Assembly: GCA_031552195.1 (NCBI GenBank)
Contig: JAVBMT010000013.1
Location: 1 to 64,000 of the forward strand
From: JAVBMP01 sp031552195
Lineage (GTDB): Bacteria; Desulfobacterota; Desulfovibrionia; Desulfovibrionales; Desulfovibrionaceae
DNA: 64,000 bases
Direction: 5' to 3'
Shown here: positions 17,475 to 26,472 of the stretch, piece by piece
How the letters are laid out: the number at the start of each line of letters is the position of its first letter
How positions within the stretch are numbered: the stretch's first letter is position 1
Program-made: the position numbers and the translations under genes
The notes under the pieces: generated by a model
Told to the model about the DNA's origin: nothing
The model's input: the letters and a program-made list of their open reading frames with translations, nothing else
Database searches by the model: none

Positions 17475-17508
17475 CGGCCCTGCCGGAACGCGGCGGGGCC
17501 GCATTTTT
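17475..17508 (+). terminator. Rho-independent terminator after the DedA gene
   Basis: An 11 bp stem (CGGCCCTGCCG/CGGCGGGGCCG with one wobble pair, loop GAACG) is followed by CATTTTT. It separates the exonuclease-DedA pair from lysS. Confidence 0.75.
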
Positions 17509-17522
17509 CGCCCCCAAACCCC

Positions 17523-17551
17523 TGTACAACGAAGCGCCTTGCGTGTATGCT
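17523..17551 (+). promoter_or_regulatory. Promoter candidate for lysS
   Basis: TGTACA, a 17 bp spacer and TATGCT. The -10 lies in the same GTGTATGCTGCGC 13-mer as the promoter at 16006. The transcript would run through lysS and probably the lol-bamA genes. Confidence 0.4.
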
Positions 17552-17624
17552 GCGCAGATTAAGATGCCGCGCCTGTCACCTTTGTTTACGGTCCGAAACA
17601 GCGGCAAGATGCATGGAGAATATC

Positions 17625-19238
17625 GTGAGCGACCAGTCTGCTTCGCAAAATGACGCGCAAAGCGCGCAAAAAGGGCGCCGCAAGCCGATCAAGCTGGCGA
17701 CCAAGTCCGCACAGGCGGCCTATTTCATGCCCATGCTGGAAAGCTTTGAAGACAGGGCGGAACTGAATGAAGTTGTAAAAAACCGGATAGTCAAGTCTTG
17801 CGAGCTGCTGGACGAAGGCCTGAACCTGTTTGACAACGGCTTTATCAAGACCGACTCCGCCGCGGCCGTCACTTCCGCTTACGAATCCGCAAACGGAGAA
17901 GAGCTGGCCGCCGCCGGAAAGACGTTTACCCTGGCCGGGCGCATCATGGCCCTGCGCTCTTTCGGCAAGGTGACTTTTTTCAGCCTGGCGGACGTGAGCG
18001 GAAGCATACAATGTTACGCGGCCAAAGAAAAACTCGGGGACGAACCTTACCGCCTGTTCAAAAAATTCGACGTCGGCGATATTGTCGGGGTCAGCGGCAC
18101 GCTTTTCCGCACCAAAACCGACGAGCTCACCCTTGAATGTTCCGATGTGCGCCTGCTTACCAAATCCATACGCCCCCTGCCGGAAAAATACCACGGCCTG
18201 AAGGACATGGAAACGCGCTACCGCCAACGCTATGTCGATCTTATAGTAACCCCGCGCACCAAGGAAATTTTCCACAAACGCGTGCAGATAGTGCGCGAAT
18301 TCCGCCGTTTTATGGAAGACCACGGCTTCCTTGAAGTTGAAACGCCCATGCTCCAGCCCATACCGGGGGGGGCTACGGCGCGGCCTTTCATCACCCACCA
18401 CAACGCCCTGGACATGCAGCTCTTTATGCGCATAGCGCCGGAGCTTTACCTGAAACGCCTGCTGGTGGGCGGATTTGAAAAGGTTTTTGAAATCAACCGC
18501 AGCTTCCGCAACGAAGGCATTTCCACCCGCCATAACCCTGAATTCACCATGTGCGAATTCTATTGGGCCTACGCTACCTTTGAAGACCTCATGGACTTCA
18601 CGGAACAGCTTATCGGCGGCATCGCCCTGAAGGTTTGCGGCAGTTGCAAGGTGACCTATCAGGAACAGGAAATAGACCTCACCCCGGGCACATGGAAGCG
18701 CATGACCTTCCACGGCTCTTTGCGGGAAATAGGCGGGCACGGCCCGGAACTTTACGAGGACTACGACAAACTGGCGGCCTATATCCGCGAAAGAGGCGAA
18801 AAGGTCGTGGCCGGAGAAAAAATGGCAAAGCTCCAGGCCAAGCTTTTCGACCTTGACGTTGAGCCTAAGCTGGTGCAGCCGCACTTCATTTACCACTACC
18901 CCACCGAAATATCCCCGCTTTCGCGCCGCAACGCGCAAAATCCGGACATTACGGACCGTTTCGAGCTTTTCGTGGTCGGGCGCGAACTGGCCAACGCCTT
19001 TTCCGAGCTGAACGACCCGGTCGACCAGCGCCTGCGCTTCCTTGACCAGGTTGCGGAAAAAGAAGCCGGCGACGACGAAGCCCACCTTATGGACGAAGAC
19101 TACCTGCGCGCCCTGGAATACGGCATGCCGCCGGCCGCCGGGCAGGGCGTGGGCATTGACCGGCTGGTCATGCTGCTTACCGATTCGCCCTCCATCCGCG
19201 AGGTTATCCTCTTCCCCCTGCTGAAAGCTGAAAGCTGA
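17625..19238 (+). CDS. lysS: Lysyl-tRNA synthetase, class II
   Basis: Charges tRNA-Lys in the cytosol. Class II motifs are present: motif 1 around RFMEDHGFLEVETPM, motif 2 FEINRSFRNEGISTRHNPEF and motif 3 GVGIDRLVMLLTDSPSIREV. An N-terminal anticodon-binding OB fold precedes them. The GTG at 17625 is preferred because TGGAG lies six bases upstream; an in-frame ATG at 17613 is possible. The N-terminus carries about 45 extra polar residues before the usual helical region. lolC starts 5 bp after the stop. Confidence 0.95.
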   Translation: MSDQSASQNDAQSAQKGRRKPIKLATKSAQAAYFMPMLESFEDRAELNEVVKNRIVKSCELLDEGLNLFDNGFIKTDSAAAVTSAYESANGEELAAAGKTFTLAGRIMALRSFGKVTFFSLADVSGSIQCYAAKEKLGDEPYRLFKKFDVGDIVGVSGTLFRTKTDELTLECSDVRLLTKSIRPLPEKYHGLKDMETRYRQRYVDLIVTPRTKEIFHKRVQIVREFRRFMEDHGFLEVETPMLQPIPGGATARPFITHHNALDMQLFMRIAPELYLKRLLVGGFEKVFEINRSFRNEGISTRHNPEFTMCEFYWAYATFEDLMDFTEQLIGGIALKVCGSCKVTYQEQEIDLTPGTWKRMTFHGSLREIGGHGPELYEDYDKLAAYIRERGEKVVAGEKMAKLQAKLFDLDVEPKLVQPHFIYHYPTEISPLSRRNAQNPDITDRFELFVVGRELANAFSELNDPVDQRLRFLDQVAEKEAGDDEAHLMDEDYLRALEYGMPPAAGQGVGIDRLVMLLTDSPSIREVILFPLLKAES

Positions 19239-19242
19239 CCTT

Positions 19243-20496
19243 ATGCGCTTTGAACTGTTCATCGCCTCGCGCTATTTGCGCGCAAAGCGCAAACAGGCCT
19301 TCATTTCCGTCATTTCCATATTTTCCATTTTGGGCGTGGCGGTGGGCGTGTGCAGCCTTATCGTGAGCATGAGCATCATGAACGGCTTCAGCCTTGACCT
19401 GCGCGACAAAATTCTCGGAGCGAACGCCCACATAGTGGTGCACAGCACGCGGGGCGGCATGACGGACTACGCCGCCGACATGGACGTCATCCGCAATACC
19501 CCGGGCGTAAAGGGCGTGACTCCATTTTTATACACCGAGTGCATGGCCTCGAACCGCAACGGGGCCAAAGGGCTTATGGTGCGCGGCATAGACCCGGCCA
19601 GCGCGCCCAGCGTCCTGGGGGTTCTTGACAAGCTGGTTGACGGCGACGCGCAAAGCCTGGCCGGAGACTTCAATCCGGCGAGCGAAGGGCAAGACGCGGC
19701 CAGGGCCCCTGGCATCATTATCGGCAAAGAGCTAGCCAGCCAGCTCGGGCTGGAAATAGGCAGCCGCCTGTATCTGCTTTCTCCCTCCGGCCAGCGCAGC
19801 AGCGCCGGGTTCAACCCCAGCACCAAAACGTTCAGGGTGTCAGGAATTTTCGACACCGGCATGCATGCCTACGACACAACCCTGGCCTTTATCAGCCTGG
19901 CCGCCGGGGCGGACCTCACCGGCATGCCGCCCGGCTGGATAAGCGGGCTGGAGGTCGCGGTTACAGACGTATACAAGGCCGACCGCATCGCCTCCGAGCT
20001 GGAAAACAAGCTCGGCGGAAACTATGTGGCGAAAAACTGGATGCAGAACAACGCCAATCTGTTCGCTGCCCTGAAGCTGGAAAAGATCGCCATGGGCATA
20101 GTGCTCACGCTCATCGTGCTGGTCGGGTCGTTCTCCATAGTCGCCACCCTGGTGATGCTGGTCATGGAAAAAACCAAAGATATCGCCGTGATGATGGCCA
20201 TGGGGGCCACGCCAAAAACGATAGGCCGCATTTTCACCCTGCAAGGCTGCATTATCGGCGTTCTGGGAACCGCCCTGGGCGCGATTCTCGGGCTTGGAAT
20301 CAATTTCCTGATCACCAAATTCCCCATCGACCTGCCGCCCGGAGTTTACTCCACCAACCATGTGCCCGTCATCCTGCAGCTTTCAGATTTTTTCCTGATT
20401 TGCGGCGGCGCCATATTCATCTGCTGCCTGGCCACGCTTTACCCGGCCTCCAAGGCTTCCGGCCTCAACCCTGTGGAGGCTTTGCATTATGAATGA
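19243..20496 (+). CDS. lolC: Lipoprotein-releasing ABC permease LolC/LolE type
   Basis: An inner-membrane permease (417 residues) that extracts lipoproteins for transfer toward the outer membrane. It shows the MacB/LolC layout: one membrane helix at about 22-48, a large periplasmic domain, then three helices at about 270-400. The N-terminal FIASRYLRAKRKQAFISVIS and the C-terminal YPASKASGLNPVEALHYE are typical. Only one permease gene is present, so it probably works as a homodimer or is the single LolF-like form. It overlaps lolD by 8 bp. Confidence 0.92.
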   Translation: MRFELFIASRYLRAKRKQAFISVISIFSILGVAVGVCSLIVSMSIMNGFSLDLRDKILGANAHIVVHSTRGGMTDYAADMDVIRNTPGVKGVTPFLYTECMASNRNGAKGLMVRGIDPASAPSVLGVLDKLVDGDAQSLAGDFNPASEGQDAARAPGIIIGKELASQLGLEIGSRLYLLSPSGQRSSAGFNPSTKTFRVSGIFDTGMHAYDTTLAFISLAAGADLTGMPPGWISGLEVAVTDVYKADRIASELENKLGGNYVAKNWMQNNANLFAALKLEKIAMGIVLTLIVLVGSFSIVATLVMLVMEKTKDIAVMMAMGATPKTIGRIFTLQGCIIGVLGTALGAILGLGINFLITKFPIDLPPGVYSTNHVPVILQLSDFFLICGGAIFICCLATLYPASKASGLNPVEALHYE

Positions 20497-21262
20497 TTTG
20501 ACGTTGCCCGAAAAAAACTCTAAAGAAAATCTTAAAAGTTTTGCAAATATATCCGAAGCCGTCCCCGCGCATAAAAAAGCTGACACGCTGTACCGACTTG
20601 AAGAGGTAAGCAAAATCTATCAGGGCCCGGCGGAAGAACTGGTTATTCTTAGAAATATAAACATGGTGCTGGAACAGGGCGAAAGCGCGGCCGTTGTCGG
20701 GGCCTCCGGCGCGGGAAAATCCACGCTGCTGCACATGCTCGGCACTCTGGACGCGCCGACGGAAGGCAAAATATTTTTTAACGGCCGCGATATCGGGGCG
20801 CTTCGCCAAGAAGAAAAAGCCGCCCTGCGCAACAGCGAGCTGGGTTTTATTTTTCAGTTTCATCATCTTTTGCCGGAATTCACCGCCAGGGAAAACGTGG
20901 CCATGCAGGCCATAATCGGCGGCATGCCGAAAAAACGGGCCCTGGCGATGGCGGACGAAGCCCTGGCGATGGTAGGCTTGGCGGAACGCCGCGAACACGC
21001 CGTGGGAACGATGTCCGGCGGCGAACGGCAAAGGGCCGCTATCGCGCGGGCCATGCTTAAAAACCCGAAAGTGCTGCTGGCTGACGAGCCGACCGGCAAC
21101 CTTGATGAAGCCACCGGCGCCAAAGTCGCCGAACTTTTGCTTGACCTGAACGCGAAATTCAACACGACCCTGATCGTTGTGACGCATAACCCCGAACTGG
21201 CGGCCTTGATGGGCCGACGCCTTGAACTAAGAGCTGGAGACATTTATGACCGCAGAAACTGA
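20489..21262 (+). CDS. lolD: Lipoprotein-releasing ABC ATPase LolD
   Basis: The ATPase that powers lipoprotein release. The protein has 257 residues, with Walker A GASGAGKST, signature MSGGERQRAAIARA and Walker B KVLLADEPTGNLDE, the LolD/MacB subfamily pattern. An extra 35 or so polar residues precede the domain. Its start overlaps lolC and its end overlaps bamA, indicating tight translational coupling. Confidence 0.94.
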   Translation: MNDLTLPEKNSKENLKSFANISEAVPAHKKADTLYRLEEVSKIYQGPAEELVILRNINMVLEQGESAAVVGASGAGKSTLLHMLGTLDAPTEGKIFFNGRDIGALRQEEKAALRNSELGFIFQFHHLLPEFTARENVAMQAIIGGMPKKRALAMADEALAMVGLAERREHAVGTMSGGERQRAAIARAMLKNPKVLLADEPTGNLDEATGAKVAELLLDLNAKFNTTLIVVTHNPELAALMGRRLELRAGDIYDRRN

Positions 21263-24026
21263 ATTTTATGCCGCCGGTCCGGCGCGCTCCCTAGCCTTGA
21301 AAACTTTTGCGGGCTTATGCGCCGTTTTTGCAATCTGCGCATTGCTGCTCAGCCCAGCCTGCCCTGTGGCCGAAGCCGCGGCGAGGCAAGGCGCGCAAGC
21401 TCCCGCCAAGGCCGCCCCCAAACGCGCCAGCGGCCCGGTCATGATAATGCCTTTCCAGATAAACGGCGGCCCGGAAGTCGAAAACTTGCAGCAGGACCTT
21501 CCGGCCATGTTGGGCCAGCGCCTTGCCTCGCGCGGAATTCCGGTCATTCCCGCCGAGCAGGTCATAAATTTTCTGCGGGCCAACAAAATTACCGGGCTGG
21601 ATCTCGCAACCGTGCGCAAACTGGTTCGTTCGGCGAACGCGGCCGGGGCGATTTACGGCTCTTTCAGCAAGGTGGGCGACGCTTACAGCCTTGACGCCCG
21701 AGTGGTCACCAGCGACGGCAGCAAGCCGGTCAAACCGGTTTTTATCGAACAAACCGGCAAGCTCAACCTGGTTTCCATCGTCGATGAGCTTTCTTCCCGC
21801 GCCGTCAGCGAATTCATGAACGCTGAAACCATAAACTCCGTTGAAGTGCGCGGAACCAGGGTTCTTGACCCTGAAGTGGTGCTTATGCGCATCAACGCCA
21901 AGAAAGGCGACCCCATAGACCCGGCCATGATTGACCGCGAAGTCAAGAGAATCTGGGATCTCGGCTATTTCAGCGACGTTTCGGCCAGCATCGAACAGCG
22001 CCCCGACGGCCCCTGCCTGGTATACTCCGTAACGGAAAAACCCCGCATCGAAGCCATAACCGTCGAGGGCGCCAAAGAGATAGACGAAGACGACATCAGG
22101 GCCGCCATGAGCACCAAGCCCGGCTCCATTCTCAACGAAAAGCTGCTCGCCCAGGATTTGCAGAAAATCGAGGAACTTTACCGCAAGGACGGATATTATC
22201 TGGCCAAGGTGGAATACCGCATAGACCAGCGCAAAGACGGCGAGGCCGCGGCCCTGGTGCTGAACATTAGCGAAGGCAACAAGCTTTACGTGAAGGAAGT
22301 GCGCCTGGAAGGCGTGCAGCAGCTTGACGTTGACGACGTGGAAGACGAAATGGCCATTAAAACCAGAGGGATCCTCTCCTGGTTCACCGGAACCGGCATA
22401 CTGAAAGAAGACCTGCTGGAGCGCGACGCGGCGGCCATTACCGCGTATTACATGAACCACGGCTTCATGGACGTGCATGTCAGCGAGGCCAAGGTGACTT
22501 ATGAGGAAGACGGCATCATCGTCGGCTACACCATAACCGAAGGGCAGCGCTACCGCCTTGGCGGGGTCAAATTCGTCGGAGACCTGATAGACACCGATGA
22601 AAAACTCGCCTCGGTCACAAAACTGGACGACATGGCGCAGAAAAAAGAATTCTTCAGCCTCAAAGTGATGCAGGACGACACCGCCAGCCTCACAGACTAT
22701 TATGCCGACTACGGCTACGCTTTCGCCAACGTCATGCCCAAGCCGGAAAAAAATCCGGAAGACGAAGGCAGCGTCAACATTACCTATAGCATCGACAAAC
22801 GGCAGAAAGTTTACATCCACCGCGTCGTGCTGGAAGGCAACAACCGCACCCGCGACAACGTGGTGCTGCGTGAAATGCGCCTGGTTGACGGCGACCTTTT
22901 CAGCGGCAGCAAGTTGCGCCGCAGCATGGAACGCCTGAACAAGCTGGGCTACTTTGAAGTGGCGGAAGCGGAGCTTGTGCCCACTTCAAACGAGGAAGAA
23001 GTCGACCTTAAAGTCACCCTCAAAGAAAAACCCACCGGAGCCCTGATCGGCGGCATAGGCTACTCCACTTACTCCAACTTCGGGGTCAGCGGAACCATCA
23101 TGGAACAAAACCTCTGGGGCAAAGGTTATTCGCTCGCCCTGCAGGCCCAGCTTTCCGGCCGCCGCAACGCCTACACCCTGTCTTTTACCAACCCGCGCGT
23201 TTATGACACCGATCTGGCCGCCGGGTTCGACATTTACAACTGGCGTGACGATTTTTACGACTACGACAAGAAAACAACCGGCGGAACCGTGCGCATGGGT
23301 TACCCCATCGGCGAATATACCTCGGTCGGGCTCGGCTACAAGCTCGAATTTTACGAACTGTATGACTTTGACGACAACGCGTCCCACTATATCCGCGACT
23401 ACGCCGGAAACCGCGTGACAAGCTCCGTGCTGGGCCGCATCGGGCGCGACACCACTGACAGGCAAAGGCCCACCACCGGCAACATCGACCGCATTGACGT
23501 GGAATACGCCGGCGGCCTGCTGGGCGGAGACGACAAGTTCATTATCGTGAACCTCGAACACCAGACCTATTACCAGCTGGAGGAAAACCATATCCTGCAC
23601 CTGAGGGCCAAGGCCTCCGGCCTGTTCAAGAACGGAGACGACGAAGTTCCCGTTTTCGAACGTTTCTGGATGGGCGGCATGGGGTCAGTCCGCGGTTACA
23701 AGAGCAAGGATATCGTTCCGCAAGATCCGCTCACCGGCGACCACCTGGGCGGCGACCGCATGGCTTTCGCCAACTTCGAATACATCTGGACGGCCTTCCC
23801 GGAACTCGGCATCAACCTTGTGCCCTTCTTCGACATAGGCGCGCTTATAGACACCAACCAGGATGAGGGATGGAACGACGCCGTCAAAAAATCCGTCGGC
23901 CTCGAACTGCGCTGGCGTTCGCCCATGGGCGACCTCCGCTTCAGTTACGGCTACCCGCTTGACAAATCATGGGACGGCGACAAGCTCGGCGGCCGCTTTG
24001 AATTCTCAATGGGCCAGTTCTTCTAG
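21246..24026 (+). CDS. bamA: Outer-membrane protein assembly factor BamA with TolB-like N-terminal domain
   Basis: The central subunit of the outer-membrane beta-barrel assembly machine. The protein has 926 residues, longer than usual. After a signal region (about 1-48), residues about 60-190 form an extra alpha/beta domain (VMIMPFQINGGPEVENLQ to SSRAVSEF) resembling TolB-N-like domains. POTRA repeats follow (about 195-535), then the barrel (about 545-926) with the loop 6 motif VRGYKSKD and a C-terminal Phe. The ATG has GGAG upstream and overlaps lolD by 17 bp. No ompH/skp follows; kdsD comes next. A similar extra domain is found in the protein at 56095-57774. Confidence 0.95.
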   Translation: MTAETEFYAAGPARSLALKTFAGLCAVFAICALLLSPACPVAEAAARQGAQAPAKAAPKRASGPVMIMPFQINGGPEVENLQQDLPAMLGQRLASRGIPVIPAEQVINFLRANKITGLDLATVRKLVRSANAAGAIYGSFSKVGDAYSLDARVVTSDGSKPVKPVFIEQTGKLNLVSIVDELSSRAVSEFMNAETINSVEVRGTRVLDPEVVLMRINAKKGDPIDPAMIDREVKRIWDLGYFSDVSASIEQRPDGPCLVYSVTEKPRIEAITVEGAKEIDEDDIRAAMSTKPGSILNEKLLAQDLQKIEELYRKDGYYLAKVEYRIDQRKDGEAAALVLNISEGNKLYVKEVRLEGVQQLDVDDVEDEMAIKTRGILSWFTGTGILKEDLLERDAAAITAYYMNHGFMDVHVSEAKVTYEEDGIIVGYTITEGQRYRLGGVKFVGDLIDTDEKLASVTKLDDMAQKKEFFSLKVMQDDTASLTDYYADYGYAFANVMPKPEKNPEDEGSVNITYSIDKRQKVYIHRVVLEGNNRTRDNVVLREMRLVDGDLFSGSKLRRSMERLNKLGYFEVAEAELVPTSNEEEVDLKVTLKEKPTGALIGGIGYSTYSNFGVSGTIMEQNLWGKGYSLALQAQLSGRRNAYTLSFTNPRVYDTDLAAGFDIYNWRDDFYDYDKKTTGGTVRMGYPIGEYTSVGLGYKLEFYELYDFDDNASHYIRDYAGNRVTSSVLGRIGRDTTDRQRPTTGNIDRIDVEYAGGLLGGDDKFIIVNLEHQTYYQLEENHILHLRAKASGLFKNGDDEVPVFERFWMGGMGSVRGYKSKDIVPQDPLTGDHLGGDRMAFANFEYIWTAFPELGINLVPFFDIGALIDTNQDEGWNDAVKKSVGLELRWRSPMGDLRFSYGYPLDKSWDGDKLGGRFEFSMGQFF

Positions 24027-24060
24027 AAGGTTTTCAGGCGCTCCGCGCGGCATCTGCAAA

Positions 24061-24100
24061 GTTCAGCCATTACAGCCGCCGCCGGTTGTAATGGCTGAAC
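24061..24100. other. Perfect 14 bp inverted repeat between bamA and kdsD
   Basis: GTTCAGCCATTACA at 24061-24074 and its exact complement at 24087-24100 flank a 12-base GC-rich loop. No T-run follows, so it is not a standard terminator. It may protect the bamA mRNA 3' end or act on kdsD translation. Confidence 0.8.
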
Positions 24101-24155
24101 CGCTTACAGGGCGGCGCTGCAACCGGTCTCATTTTAACGCCACAACCGGAAAGCT

Positions 24156-25157
24156 ATGACCATGCAGCAAAACAAGGCTTTATCCGCAAATGAATGGATA
24201 GAACGCGGCCGTGAGGTTCTGAATATAGAAATTGAAGGTCTGGAAACGGTGCGCGCAAACCTCGGGCCTTCGTTCGTCGAGGCCCTGGCCCTGCTGGCCG
24301 CCTGCTCCGGCCGGGTGGTGGTGAGCGGAGTCGGCAAGTCAGGCCTGGTAGGCCGCAAACTGGCCGCAACCTTTTCCTCTACCGGAACGCCTTCGTTTTT
24401 CATGCACCCGGTGGAAGGGCAGCACGGAGACCTGGGCTCACTGCGGGCGGAAGACGTTTGCATAGCCATTTCCAATTCCGGGCGCACCGATGAGCTTCTG
24501 GCCATTCTGCCCAGCCTGCGCAGCCTTGGGGTAAAAATCATATCCATGACCGGCAAGCCCGATTCGCCCCTGGCGCAAATGGCCGACGTCAGCATAAATA
24601 CCGGGGTTCCGCGCGAAGCCTGCCCCCTGAACCTGGCCCCGACCAGCAGCACCACGGCCGTTCTTGCCGCCGGAGACGCCCTGGCCGCCTGCCTGATCGA
24701 CTGGAAAAACTTTACGGAAAACGACTTCAAAATTTTTCACCCCGGCGGCAGCCTGGGGCAGCGCCTCCGCCACAAAACCGGCGAGCTGATGCACGGCGCG
24801 CCACCGCTTTGCCCGGAAGACCAGCCTTTGGCCGCGGCGCTGGAAATTTTGAACCAGGCCGGATTCGGTGTGGTTTTTCTTACGGACGCAAACGGAAAAA
24901 TGTCCGGCCTTTTTACGGACGGCGACCTGCGCCGCATCATCTGCAAAGGCCTTTTCCAGGCGGAGTTGCCTGCCAAAACGGTAATGACGTCCGTTTTCAG
25001 CGGGGTGACCCCGGAAACGCCTGTGGCCGAAGCCCTTGACCTCATGGAGAACAAAGGCATTACGGTTTTGCCGGTGCTTACGGAAACGGGCGGCGTGGCC
25101 GGGGTTCTTCACCTGCACGACGTTCTGGGCAAAGGGCGCATCAAGTTCAGGCCGTAA
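24156..25157 (+). CDS. kdsD: Arabinose-5-phosphate isomerase (KpsF/GutQ family)
   Basis: Converts ribulose-5-phosphate to arabinose-5-phosphate, the first step toward KDO for lipopolysaccharide. The protein has 333 residues: an SIS domain (about 20-200) with SGVGKSGLVGRKL and HPVEGQHGDLG, then two CBS domains (about 215-330). An ATG at 24162 is an equally possible start. Its place after bamA groups lipopolysaccharide precursor synthesis with outer-membrane assembly. Confidence 0.93.
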   Translation: MTMQQNKALSANEWIERGREVLNIEIEGLETVRANLGPSFVEALALLAACSGRVVVSGVGKSGLVGRKLAATFSSTGTPSFFMHPVEGQHGDLGSLRAEDVCIAISNSGRTDELLAILPSLRSLGVKIISMTGKPDSPLAQMADVSINTGVPREACPLNLAPTSSTTAVLAAGDALAACLIDWKNFTENDFKIFHPGGSLGQRLRHKTGELMHGAPPLCPEDQPLAAALEILNQAGFGVVFLTDANGKMSGLFTDGDLRRIICKGLFQAELPAKTVMTSVFSGVTPETPVAEALDLMENKGITVLPVLTETGGVAGVLHLHDVLGKGRIKFRP

Positions 25158-25214
25158 AGAACAACGCGCACGGCCAGGCTCGAGCGAAGCGCCTTCATCC
25201 GCCGTTCCTGAATT

Positions 25215-25326
25215 AGGGCATTTTAACTTTGAAAAAGTTTAAACGCCCTGGCGGTAGCTTTAACATACGCCCGCAAGCGAGCTGCGCACCGATTCTTGCA
25301 GAGATATTTCAAAGCTAAAATGCTCT
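25215..25326. repeat. Palindromic repeat family B, copy 1
   Basis: Imperfect 20 bp ends AGGGCATTTTAACTTTGAAA (25215-25234) and the complement of AGAGCATTTTAGCTTTGAAA (25307-25326) enclose about 72 bp. Related segments lie at 29855-29911, 52742-52773 and 26131-26146, all in gaps after genes. It occupies most of the 296 bp between kdsD and the CBS-ACT gene; nothing else is recognised there. Confidence 0.65.
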
Positions 25327-25453
25327 AAATGCGATAACTCCGCTTACCTTCCTGAACGCCTCCCCGCTCCGCCGGGGCGAGGGCATTCCATTTTCCGTTT
25401 TTTCATGCCATAATGGATAACGTCCATCATCCTCATTCATATAAGGAGCGCCT

Positions 25454-26116
25454 ATGCTGATACGCGAATGGATGACCACCGATGTTGTCGCCATAACTGA
25501 AGACCAATCCATGATGAAGGCTTCGCGGCTGATGAAAGAGCATTCCGTGCACCGCTTGCCGGTCGTTGACGGGCAAGGCGTGGTCAAGGGCATCATTTCC
25601 GACCGCGACATAAAGGAAGCCTCTCCTTCCAAAGCCACGACCCTCGACATGCACGAACTTTACTACCTGCTTTCAGAGCTCAAGGTCAGGGACATCATGA
25701 CCAAAAACCCGGTTTGCGTTAAACCGGACGATTCGGTCGAACAGGCCGCGCTGGAAATGATCGAACGCCACATCGGCGGCATGCCGGTAGTCGACGACGC
25801 CGGAAAGCTGGTCGGAATCATCTGCGACAGCGACATTTTCAAGGTGCTGATAAACATAAGCGGAGCGAACGCTCCCGGCTTGCAGCTGGCTTTTGACCTG
25901 CCCTCGGCTCCCGGCGGGCTGCGCCCCGTTCTTGGCTCGCTTAAAGAGCATAATGCCGATATCGTTTCCGTGCTGAACCTGCAAAACGAAACCGGGCAAG
26001 ACCTGCGCCGGGTTTACGTGCGCGTGAGAAAACTCGGACCGGACGCTGAAAACGCGCTGATAAAAGACATGCGCGAACGCTTCGGCCTGCTGCATGTTAC
26101 CAGAAGCGGTCGCTAG
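25454..26116 (+). CDS. CBS-pair and ACT domain protein (AcuB-like)
   Basis: A 220-residue cytosolic protein with two CBS motifs (about 1-60 and 75-135) that probably bind an adenine nucleotide. A C-terminal ACT-like domain follows (about 143-215), a fold that commonly binds amino acids. Family members are often called AcuB, but the acetoin link is not established here. The ATG has AAGGAG upstream. It seems to be a stand-alone sensor gene; its target is unknown. Confidence 0.82.
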   Translation: MLIREWMTTDVVAITEDQSMMKASRLMKEHSVHRLPVVDGQGVVKGIISDRDIKEASPSKATTLDMHELYYLLSELKVRDIMTKNPVCVKPDDSVEQAALEMIERHIGGMPVVDDAGKLVGIICDSDIFKVLINISGANAPGLQLAFDLPSAPGGLRPVLGSLKEHNADIVSVLNLQNETGQDLRRVYVRVRKLGPDAENALIKDMRERFGLLHVTRSGR

Positions 26117-26188
26117 AAACCAGTCTCTAAAGCATTTTACACTTGAATAGGCGCTTAACGGCGAGCCAAACTCGCCTGCGACTATTTT

Positions 26189-26301
26189 CAAACGCCGGTC
26201 AAGCGTATCTTTTTTTCCGCCCGTGTGCCGTACGGGACGCTTCTTTCGCAAAAAAGCCGCTTTTCTCGCCTTCGGCGCAAAGCCTTTTATAAAACAGCCC
26301 C
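26189..26301 (+). repeat. MITE-like family A repeat, copy 3 (left end missing, divergent)
   Basis: Aligns with the right two thirds of copy 1, sharing TTCGCAAAAAAG and GGCGCAAA followed by TTTTAT and ACAGCCCC, with many substitutions. Its right inverted end doubles as the first arm of a downstream hairpin. Confidence 0.65.
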
Positions 26302-26327
26302 AAGCCGGAGTGCCCTGGGGCTGTTTT
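26291..26327. terminator. Terminator-like hairpin after the CBS-ACT gene
   Basis: A perfect 12 bp stem AAAACAGCCCCA/TGGGGCTGTTTT with a 13-base loop. A-run and T-run ends make it usable in both directions. The first arm is the terminal repeat of the family A element, so the element appears to have been turned into a terminator. Confidence 0.65.
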
Positions 26328-26372
26328 GCCTTGGAGCGTTGTTCGTGGTCTGCGGTTATACCGCCTGCCCCC

Positions 26373-26400
26373 TTGTTATTTTTCCCGTATAGGGCATAAT
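26373..26400 (+). promoter_or_regulatory. Promoter candidate for the UPF0126 gene
   Basis: TTGTTA, a 16 bp spacer and CATAAT, 73 bp before the start codon. Confidence 0.4.
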
Positions 26401-26472
26401 TATGGGCGATTATGGCTCAAGGCGCGGCGGAAATTGCCGCGAAACTAACTCAACGGGGACTGCGCGGACCAT

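Larger units (their letters stand above)
26117..26472. other. Intergenic region with repeats, terminator and promoter
   Basis: This 356 bp region has no gene. In order it holds a short family B fragment (26131-26146), a truncated family A repeat (about 26189-26301), a terminator-like hairpin (26291-26327) and a promoter candidate (26373-26400). Confidence 0.65.
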
